Origin: Clostridia bacterium
GTDB taxonomy: Bacteria; Bacillota_A; Clostridia; Oscillospirales; CAG-272
Direction of reading: 5' to 3'
Assembly: GCA_017626655.1 (NCBI GenBank)
Contig: JAGAIH010000066.1
Coordinates: 1-11,983, forward strand
Length of the DNA: 11,983 bases
A model generated the notes under the pieces. That model had not been told where the DNA came from and made no database searches. It saw nothing but the letters and a program-made list of their open reading frames with translations. The position numbers were made by a program, and so were the translations under genes. Shown in pieces: positions 7,046 through 11,983 of this stretch. Every line of letters starts with the position of its first letter. The first letter of the stretch is position 1.

Positions 7046-7111
7046 AAGTTCATACCTTTACCGTCTCTTCATATTCCGTTCTCAATTTCTTGACAAAATT
7101 CGCGAAAGATA

Positions 7112-7140
7112 TTGTCAAAACAACAAATCTATGATATAAT
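7112..7140 (+). promoter_or_regulatory. Promoter of the acyltransferase-carrier operon with overlapping dyad
   Basis: TTGTCA (7112-7117) and a perfect TATAAT (7135-7140) are separated by 17 bases and lie 38 bases upstream of the ATG at 7178. TTGACA (7090-7095) and TGTCAA (7113-7118) form an inverted repeat overlapping the -35, with the palindrome TTCGCGAA (7099-7106) between them. This is a candidate repressor site. Confidence 0.8.
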
Positions 7141-7177
7141 GAAATCAAAGATCCTGAACCGAGAGTGAGGACTCGTC

Positions 7178-8455
7178 ATGTCAAAGGAAAAGAAGACCCG
7201 GGAGCCTTATTCCTCCAAAACGCGGGTGGAGCTGTATTCCCCCAAGCGGCTGCGGCTCCCCTTTGCCGTTGCCAAACTGGTGATGTGGTGCAAGGGGGTG
7301 CGTGTGGTGTATACCGACAACACCGAGGGTGGTCTTGCGGCTCCCGCGGTGGTATTGTGCAACCACGGCTCCTTCCCCGATTTCGTGTACGCGGGGAGCA
7401 TTCTGCGGAAATTCGCCCCCAACTTCATCGTAGCGCGGCTGTATTTTTACGGTAAGCCCCTGGGCAAGCTGATCCGTCGGTTCGGGTGCTTCCCCAAGAG
7501 CATGTTCACCGCCGACCCCGAGAGCGCGGTCAATTCCCTTCGGGTCCTCAAGGCGGGCGGAGTGCTGGCCATGATGCCCGAGGCGCGGCTCTCCACGGCG
7601 GGGCGGTTCGAGGATATCCAGCCCGGTACCTATCCCTTTCTGAAGAAGGTCAAGGCCCCCATCTACACCGTCAAGATCTGCGGTGACTACCTGGCGGACC
7701 CCAAGTGGGGGCGGGGCTTCCGAAGAGGATCTCGGGTGGAGGTGGAGCTGTCCCTCCTTATGTCCGCCGAGGAGGTCAAGGCGGCTACCGTGGAGGAGAT
7801 TGCCGAGCGCGTGGAGGGCAAGCTGTACTACGATGAATTCGAGTGGCTGAAGGCCCATCCCGAGGTGCGCTACCGCAACCGCCGCATGGCTGAGGGGCTG
7901 GAGAATGTTCTGACCACCTGCCCTGTTTGCGGGAAAAAATTCACCCTGTACACCAAAAAGCGCAGGATCCTCTGCGAGGCGTGCGGCGAGGTGGCGGTCA
8001 TGGACGACCGCTACGGGTTCGTGGGGGGAAAGCCCTACGCGGATCACTCGGTGTGGTATGAGACCCAAAAAGACGTATTGAAGCAAGAGATATTGGCAAA
8101 TGAGGGCTACACCCTGTCCTCCTCCGTGGAGCTGAAATTGCCGTCCACGGACGGAAGATCCATGCTCCGTTCGGCGGGGCGTGGGATTTGTACCCTGGAC
8201 CGCGCGGGTTTGACCTACCGCGGGACCGTGGATGGCGCTGAAGCAGAGCTGACCTTCCCCATCGGGGAGATCTACCGCCTGCTCTTCGGAGCGGGGGAGG
8301 ACTTTGAGGTCTACGTGGGGGAGACCATCCACTACTTCATCCCCGACGAGCGCCGCTCCTGCGTGGAGTGGTACATGGCCTCGGCGATCCTTTACGATCT
8401 GTGGGCCGAGGAGCAGGCTAAGCAGGCCGAAGCAAGCAAGGAGGCAACGGTATGA
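7178..8455 (+). CDS. PlsC-like lysophospholipid acyltransferase with zinc ribbon
   Basis: The product is 425 residues. The ATG at 7178 follows a modest GTGAGG site. Residues 55-175 carry the glycerolipid acyltransferase (LPLAT/PlsC) fold. The catalytic HxxxxD is His63 to Asp68 in NHGSFPDF. The substrate-binding block, usually PEGTR or PEGR, is PEARLSTAG here (Pro134, Glu135, Arg137), closest to the EGRITxTG form of 2-acyl-glycerophosphoethanolamine acyltransferases. Known members acylate lysophospholipids at the inner face of the membrane. Residues 248-269 add a four-cysteine zinc ribbon (CPVC and CEAC), and about 150 further residues at the C terminus match no family I recognise. No clear membrane span is seen. 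The stop codon overlaps the next start by four bases (ATGA), so the two proteins are probably made together. The acyl acceptor is uncertain. Confidence 0.85.
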   Translation: MSKEKKTREPYSSKTRVELYSPKRLRLPFAVAKLVMWCKGVRVVYTDNTEGGLAAPAVVLCNHGSFPDFVYAGSILRKFAPNFIVARLYFYGKPLGKLIRRFGCFPKSMFTADPESAVNSLRVLKAGGVLAMMPEARLSTAGRFEDIQPGTYPFLKKVKAPIYTVKICGDYLADPKWGRGFRRGSRVEVELSLLMSAEEVKAATVEEIAERVEGKLYYDEFEWLKAHPEVRYRNRRMAEGLENVLTTCPVCGKKFTLYTKKRRILCEACGEVAVMDDRYGFVGGKPYADHSVWYETQKDVLKQEILANEGYTLSSSVELKLPSTDGRSMLRSAGRGICTLDRAGLTYRGTVDGAEAELTFPIGEIYRLLFGAGEDFEVYVGETIHYFIPDERRSCVEWYMASAILYDLWAEEQAKQAEASKEATV

Positions 8456-9897
8456 GCGCAAGAGCTACGGCAAAGCCCCAAAAGGAAAAGGCCTTCGCTA
8501 CCATCAATATCGGCTCGTTTCTGACCGTCGTCATCGTTCTTTTGGTCGTGCTGATGCTTTGCGGAGCCATGACCTACCTGATCCCCACCGGCTCCTACGA
8601 GCGGGACGAGGCGGGGCAGATCGTCATGGACACCTACGCGGAGGGTGAGGTGGAGGGCATCGCCCCGTGGCGGGTGCTGACCGCGCCCTTCCGGGTGTTC
8701 TTCAAGGACGGCGGCATCACCGTGGTCATGATCTGTCTGTTTCTGCTGGTCATGAGCGGCATTTTCAATCTGCTGGAGAAGACCGGCGGCGTCAAGGTCT
8801 TCATGAGCCGCATCATCCGCCGTTTGGGGAACCGCCACGCCCCCGTGATCTGTCTGACAGTGCTGATCTTCATGCTCTTCGGCAGCTTCTTCGGGATGTA
8901 CGAGGAGCTGATTACCCTGCTCCCCATCATGATTACGTTCATGCTCTCCCTGGGGCTGGACACCTTGATGGGCCTGGGGGTCTGTCTGCTGGCGGCCTGC
9001 TTCGGCTTCTCGGCGGCCATCACCAATCCCTTCTCGGTGGGCCTGGCCTCCGAGGTGGCGGGGATCGCGCCCGCCGACGGGGCTTGGCTTCGCATCCTGT
9101 TTTTCCTTCTGACCTACGTTCTGCTCTGCGGGTTCCTCCTGCTCCATCTGCGGAGGATCCGCAAGAATCCCGCCGCCTCCCTGACCTACGCGCAAGATCA
9201 GGAAAAGCGAGCGAACCTGGACGGGAATACCACCGCAATTGAGGGCGGTGACAGGGTCTTCCGTGCTTTTGCGGTGTTCTTCGGAATTCAGGCGGGGGTC
9301 CTGATCCTCATCGCGTCTGTCCGCGCCATTTCGGACTACGCCATCCCCATCCTGGCGGTGAGCTTCCTGGTGTCGGGCATCGTGACGGGCTTTGTGGTCT
9401 GTGAGCGGAAGTCGGACGTCTGGCGGCACATCGGAAGGGGTATGGCGGCCATGCTCCCCGCCGTCGCCATGATCGCCCTGGCCTCGGCCCCCAAGCTGAT
9501 CATGACCGAAAGCGGCATTCTGGACACGGTCATGCACCACATGATCGCTCTTCTGGACGGCCGTCATCCCGCCGTGGCGATCCTTTTGGTCTACGCCCTG
9601 ACCTTGTTTTTGCAGGTCTTCATCAGCTCGGCCTCGGCCAAGATCTTCCTCATCATGCCCATCATCCTCCCCGTGACCCGCGCTCTGGGCCTGTCTCCCA
9701 ACCTGGTGATCCTGGCCTACTGCATGGCCGACGGCTTCACCGACGTGATCCTGCCCACCAATCCCATCCTTCTGGTGGGGCTCTCCATGATGGGGGTGTC
9801 CTACGGAAAGTGGTTGAAATGGACCTGGGTGCTGCAATTGGCTCTGCTGGTGGTATCGGTCGGAGTATTGCTCTTTGGCGTCTGGATCGGGTATTGA
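8452..9897 (+). CDS. YfcC-family membrane carrier (C4-dicarboxylate/amino-acid carrier-like)
   Basis: The product is 481 residues. The ATG at 8452 overlaps the upstream stop and has AAGGAGG seven bases before it. The sequence is strongly hydrophobic, with about 11-12 membrane spans, and matches the YfcC/ArcD-like anaerobic carrier family (SLC13-type fold). Marks are the first span with GAMTYLIPTGSYER, GMYEELITLLPIMI (148-161), AITNPFSVGLASEVAG (189-204), SSASAKIFLIMPIILP (392-407), DVILPTNPILLVGL (431-444) and YGKWLKWTW near the end. The two TNP motifs, around residues 191 and 436, mark two inverted halves, as in ion-coupled carriers. Family members are linked to uptake or exchange of dicarboxylates, basic amino acids or peptides, but most are uncharacterised. 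A hydrophilic loop at about 232-270 separates the halves. The substrate is unknown. Confidence 0.86.
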   Translation: MSARATAKPQKEKAFATINIGSFLTVVIVLLVVLMLCGAMTYLIPTGSYERDEAGQIVMDTYAEGEVEGIAPWRVLTAPFRVFFKDGGITVVMICLFLLVMSGIFNLLEKTGGVKVFMSRIIRRLGNRHAPVICLTVLIFMLFGSFFGMYEELITLLPIMITFMLSLGLDTLMGLGVCLLAACFGFSAAITNPFSVGLASEVAGIAPADGAWLRILFFLLTYVLLCGFLLLHLRRIRKNPAASLTYAQDQEKRANLDGNTTAIEGGDRVFRAFAVFFGIQAGVLILIASVRAISDYAIPILAVSFLVSGIVTGFVVCERKSDVWRHIGRGMAAMLPAVAMIALASAPKLIMTESGILDTVMHHMIALLDGRHPAVAILLVYALTLFLQVFISSASAKIFLIMPIILPVTRALGLSPNLVILAYCMADGFTDVILPTNPILLVGLSMMGVSYGKWLKWTWVLQLALLVVSVGVLLFGVWIGY

Positions 9898-9980
9898 TGA
9901 ATTATGGGTTTCCGTTTCGATAAACAAAAATACGACCTTTCCGCCCAAAAACCTTTTTGTCTGATTTCCCGTAAACTGCA

Positions 9981-10009
9981 TTGACTTTTCCGCCGTATAA
10001 TGCTATAAT
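9981..10009 (+). promoter_or_regulatory. Promoter of the VanZ-like/phosphoesterase operon
   Basis: TTGACT (9981-9986) and a perfect TATAAT (10004-10009) are separated by 17 bases and lie 33 bases before the GTG start at 10043. A second TATAAT at 9996-10001 has poorer spacing to the same -35. Arms ATGCT and AGCAT flank the -10. Confidence 0.82.
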
Positions 10010-10042
10010 AAAGCATCATCACGAAAGGAGGAGAAGCTCACC

Positions 10043-10657
10043 GTGACCGTAAAAAAGAAAGAACGCCGCGCCCCCAAGTCCCCCGAACGCGCCCGCCGTG
10101 TTCGGCATATCACCGTGACCGCCATACTGGCCATCCTGCTCCTGGTCAATATGGCCATCATCTTCCAATTCTCCTCCGCGGGCCGTGAGGAATCGGGAGA
10201 ACTCAGCGAGGGGATCACCCGCAAGGTGGTACGGCTCCTGTACCGTGACTTTGAGGACCTCCCCGCAGAGGAGCAGCGGCTCATCCTGCAAAAGGCACAC
10301 AAATTCGTCCGCAAAGCCGCCCATTTTTCGGAGTTTGGTCTCCTGGGCTTCCTGTCCGCCTGCTTGCTCCTGGTCATATCGGCGGCGTTCCGCAGGCTCA
10401 AGCTGTGGCTGACCCTCACCGCCCCCGCCGTCTTTACTCTGCTTTACGCCATATCCGACGAGGTCCACCAGATTTTTTCAAACCGCGGCCCCCGTGTCAC
10501 CGACGTTCTGATCGACTTTTCGGGAGCCGTCTGCGGGATCCTACTCGTCCACGGGATCGCGTACCTGATTACCCATAAGAAAAAGGGAAGTAAGTCCACC
10601 GACAAGAAAAAACGCCGAAGGAGGAGTAGGCCGTGCGAAACACCCGCTACCGATTGA
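10043..10657 (+). CDS. VanZ-like family membrane protein
   Basis: The product is 204 residues, starting at GTG 10043 after AAAGGAGG (from 10024). It has four predicted membrane spans (about residues 23-43, 97-115, 119-137 and 155-176) and the VanZ-family motifs in order: FQFSS after the first span, RKAAHFSEFG (90-99), ISDEVHQIF (137-145) and RVTDVLIDFSGA (151-162). VanZ gives low-level teicoplanin resistance in enterococci, but most family members are uncharacterised membrane proteins outside van clusters, and nothing here suggests a van cluster. The tail from about residue 178 is very basic (KKKGSKSTDKKKRRRRSR) and may bind nucleic acid or membrane phosphates. The gene overlaps the next one by 25 bases, so translation is likely coupled. 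Confidence 0.9.
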   Translation: MTVKKKERRAPKSPERARRVRHITVTAILAILLLVNMAIIFQFSSAGREESGELSEGITRKVVRLLYRDFEDLPAEEQRLILQKAHKFVRKAAHFSEFGLLGFLSACLLLVISAAFRRLKLWLTLTAPAVFTLLYAISDEVHQIFSNRGPRVTDVLIDFSGAVCGILLVHGIAYLITHKKKGSKSTDKKKRRRRSRPCETPATD

Positions 10658-11409
10658 CCACCGACCGTCCCGGCATCTCCTTCAAGGCCTGCGTAGTGGC
10701 CGACCTACACGACCGACCCTACGGCAAGATCCTGCCCATTCTGAAGGCCGAGCGACCCGACCTTATCCTCATCCCCGGTGACCTCACCGAGCAGTTCGAT
10801 ACGGCTCCCGCCCACGCCCCCCATCCGGGACTGGAGCTGCTTGCCGAATGCGCCGCCCTGGCCCCCACCTTCTACGCTCTCGGAAACCACGAAATCGGCG
10901 GCTGTCACCGCAACATCCGCGAGTCCAAGCGGATGCGCGCCGAGAAAAAGCCCATTCCCTTTGAGATCACGCCCTCCGACAAAAAAGCCATAGATTCCAC
11001 GGGAGCGATCCTTCTGTACCAAAGCTATACGGTCTGGAACAGCCTGGTCATCGGCGGTCTGGGCTCGGGACTCCTGAACCCCGGCTGGATCCCCGACCTC
11101 GGCTGGCTGGACGAGTATGTCAAGACCCCGGGCTACAAGCTCCTCATGTCCCACCATCCCGAGTATTACGACCGCTACCTCCGCCCCTTTGATATTGACC
11201 TCACCGTATCGGGCCACGCCCACGGCGGTCAATGGCGGTTCCTCGGTCGCGGCGTCTACGCCCCCGACCAGGGGCTGTTTCCCAAGTACACGGGTGGCCT
11301 CCACGAGAACCGCTTGGTCATCTCCCGCGGCGTAGCCAACACCGTCCCCTATGTCCCCCGCTTCTTCAACCCCTGCGAGGTGGTGACGGTGGAGGTAAAT
11401 GCAAAATGA
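10633..11409 (+). CDS. Metallophosphoesterase (calcineurin-like, YkuE/YaeI type)
   Basis: The product is 258 residues, starting at GTG 10633, seven bases after AAGGAGGAG (10618-10626) and inside the end of the VanZ-like gene. All metal-binding motifs of the calcineurin-like fold are present: ADLHD (Asp24, His26), PGDLTE (Asp50), GNHE (Asn85, His86), MSHHPEYY (His174) and SGHAHGGQ (His195, His197). The SGHAHGGQWR ending is typical of the YkuE/YaeI group; the closest characterised relatives act on phosphodiesters or UDP-sugar lipids. There is no signal peptide and no N-terminal membrane anchor, unlike many relatives, so it may be cytoplasmic or depend on the co-encoded VanZ-like membrane protein. 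The substrate is unknown. The stop codon lies within a short ATGCA-rich repeat and a strong terminator follows. Confidence 0.92.
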   Translation: MRNTRYRLTTDRPGISFKACVVADLHDRPYGKILPILKAERPDLILIPGDLTEQFDTAPAHAPHPGLELLAECAALAPTFYALGNHEIGGCHRNIRESKRMRAEKKPIPFEITPSDKKAIDSTGAILLYQSYTVWNSLVIGGLGSGLLNPGWIPDLGWLDEYVKTPGYKLLMSHHPEYYDRYLRPFDIDLTVSGHAHGGQWRFLGRGVYAPDQGLFPKYTGGLHENRLVISRGVANTVPYVPRFFNPCEVVTVEVNAK

Positions 11410-11424
11410 AATATGCAATATGCA
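11399..11424. repeat. Short ATGCA/ATATGCA repeats across the stop codon
   Basis: ATGCA at 11399-11403 is followed by ATGAA at 11406-11410 and two tandem copies of ATATGCA (11411-11417 and 11418-11424). The block starts within the last codons of the phosphoesterase gene and contains its TGA. It resembles in position, though not in sequence, the GATAC repeats that follow the stop codon at 431. Confidence 0.5.
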
Positions 11425-11453
11425 GGATCAGGTATAGAAAAGAGAACAGGACC

Positions 11454-11488
11454 GAAAACGGGAAGTGAGAATTTCCCGTTTTCTTTTT
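11454..11488 (+). terminator. Rho-independent terminator of the VanZ-like/phosphoesterase operon
   Basis: A perfect 11-bp stem GAAAACGGGAA (11454-11464) with TTCCCGTTTTC (11473-11483) closes an 8-base loop and is followed by TTTTT. It lies 44 bases past the stop codon of the phosphoesterase gene. Confidence 0.92.
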
Positions 11489-11517
11489 GTTGGATAAGGC
11501 AGAGGGATCTTTGCTTT

Positions 11518-11767
11518 CAAAATTGGGTTTGTAGGTCTGTTTGAAGTAGTGAAAATGCCTATGGCGGTAAACTCCCCCACCGCCTGCGGGCGGAGCCCCC
11601 TCGGGGAGGGAGCCTTGGGGCGCGGGGCAAAATCACTTATCGGGTAACGAATTTCCGCGGGTTTAGGTAAGAGGCTCCCTCCTTGAGGGGGCTCCCGCGA
11701 AGCGGGTGGGGGAGTCATCGCGAGAAACGGGGCATTTTGTTCCGTCAGACCAATAAACCCCAATTTG
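11518..11767. repeat. Inverted-repeat element D, MITE-like, 250 bp
   Basis: The ends are CAAAATTGGGTTTGTAGGTC at the left and, inverted, GACCAATAAACCCCAATTTG at the right, the same end motif as in the 6728-7045 element. Inner arms 11572-11614 and 11673-11714 are inverted, similar copies. Each has two hairpins. The left arm has CCGCC-TGCG-GGCGG (11580-11593) and CCCTC-GGG-GAGGG (11598-11610). The right arm has CCCTC-CTT-GAGGG (11677-11689) and CCCGC-GAA-GCGGG (11694-11706). Loops differ while stems are kept. No gene or transposase lies inside. It fills half of the 487-base gap between the phosphoesterase gene and the last gene. Confidence 0.75.
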
Positions 11768-11803
11768 TTTTCCATATTTTCTACGAATCCCCTCTCTCCC
11801 CCC

Positions 11804-11832
11804 TTGACGAAACGCCCTTTTTATGGTATAAT
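11804..11832 (+). promoter_or_regulatory. Promoter of the gene starting at 11897
   Basis: TTGACG (11804-11809) and a perfect TATAAT (11827-11832) are separated by 17 bases. The predicted leader of about 58 bases contains a small hairpin with arms TGCCC (11849-11853) and GGGCA (11860-11864) but is too short for a cobalamin riboswitch. Confidence 0.8.
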
Positions 11833-11896
11833 ACAGGATGAATAAAAATGCCCGACTATGGGCAAACGGCGACAGGCGAAAAAGGACAGGTACAGC

Positions 11897-11983
11897 ATGG
11901 AAAAGAAAGAAGCAAAATTCTATACGGGACAAGGCGATAAGGGACTGACCGCCCTCACCCCCGCCTCCCAGGTCTCCAAGGCC
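11897..11983 (+). CDS. Probable PduO-type cobalamin adenosyltransferase (3'-truncated)
   Basis: Only the first 29 codons are in the window. The ATG at 11897 follows AAAGGACAGG (11881-11890). The visible peptide contains FYTGQGDKGLTALTPASQVS and ends in KA. This fits the start of PduO-type ATP:cob(I)alamin adenosyltransferases, which typically open with a YTxxGDxGxTxL motif, part of the ATP-binding site, followed by a VSKDD-like segment. Such enzymes attach the adenosyl group to reduced corrinoids. The usual LLGG between these motifs is replaced by a TPAS-like stretch, so a divergent relative is possible. The call rests on this short segment alone. The gene has its own promoter. Confidence 0.55.
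   Translation, partial: MEKKEAKFYTGQGDKGLTALTPASQVSKA

Noticed and set aside
6802..7134. 110-codon plus-strand frame between the GH43 and acyltransferase genes
   Set aside because: It runs through both arms of the inverted-repeat element and into the promoter, with no ribosome binding site.
8392..9981. 529-codon minus-strand frame opposite the carrier gene
   Set aside because: The very His/Gln/Asp-rich sequence is the antisense of membrane-span codons and has no start signal or motif.
10043..10657. Glycopeptide resistance locus because of the VanZ-like gene
   Set aside because: No vanHAX, vanRS or vanY genes are nearby, and VanZ-like proteins are widespread without resistance.
11833..11896. 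Cobalamin riboswitch ahead of the adenosyltransferase-like gene
   Set aside because: The leader is under 65 bases with only one small hairpin; a cobalamin riboswitch needs about 200 bases and a B12-box, which I do not see.
11838..11950. Small frame starting at ATG 11838, ahead of and overlapping the last gene
   Set aside because: It has no ribosome binding site, lies almost at the predicted transcription start and has a random-looking basic product.

Overview
The window looks like chromosomal DNA from a GC-rich, Gram-positive, anaerobic member of the Bacillota, probably a gut clostridium of the Oscillospirales type. The reasons are strong AAAGGAGG-type ribosome binding sites, canonical TTGACA/TATAAT promoters with 17-bp spacers, lipoproteins with Thr/Glu/Pro-rich linkers, and GC-rich genes separated by AT-richer spacers carrying small palindromic repeats. 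The taxonomy is inference; there is no rRNA or marker gene here.

Layout. Positions 1-6670 form a carbohydrate-use region. It holds the 3' end of a sugar isomerase/epimerase of the xylose-isomerase-like TIM-barrel family (1-431, +), a CE15-like alpha/beta-hydrolase esterase with no signal peptide (533-1567, +) and a Gfo/Idh/MocA-type NAD-dependent oxidoreductase (1856-3055, +). A surface lipoprotein with a TEAP-repeat linker and a concanavalin-like domain follows (3209-4024, -), then a large divergently transcribed GH43 lipoprotein with accessory beta-sandwich domains (4183-6669, +). A plausible reading is that the GH43 enzyme and the lipoprotein act on a pentose-containing plant glycan at the cell surface, while the esterase, oxidoreductase and isomerase process imported products in the cytoplasm.

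Positions 7090-9897 hold a two-gene operon: a PlsC-like acyltransferase fused to a zinc ribbon, translationally coupled (ATGA) to a YfcC-family membrane carrier. Positions 9981-11490 hold a second operon, a VanZ-like membrane protein overlapping a metallophosphoesterase, ended by a strong terminator. The last 87 bases are the start of a gene resembling PduO-type cobalamin adenosyltransferase, behind its own promoter.

The most interesting non-coding signal is a family of small inverted-repeat elements. Four intergenic spacers (1573-1805, 3099-3143, 6728-7045, 11518-11767) hold sequences bounded by inverted copies of nearly the same end, consensus about CAAATTGGGGTTTATCGGTC. Their lengths are 45 to 318 bp, their interiors differ, and three carry paired GC-rich hairpins. 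In the 6728-7045 element the two arms differ by a compensatory base-pair change, which suggests that the local hairpin is maintained. No protein-coding system that I would call clearly new was found; every complete gene belongs to a recognisable family.
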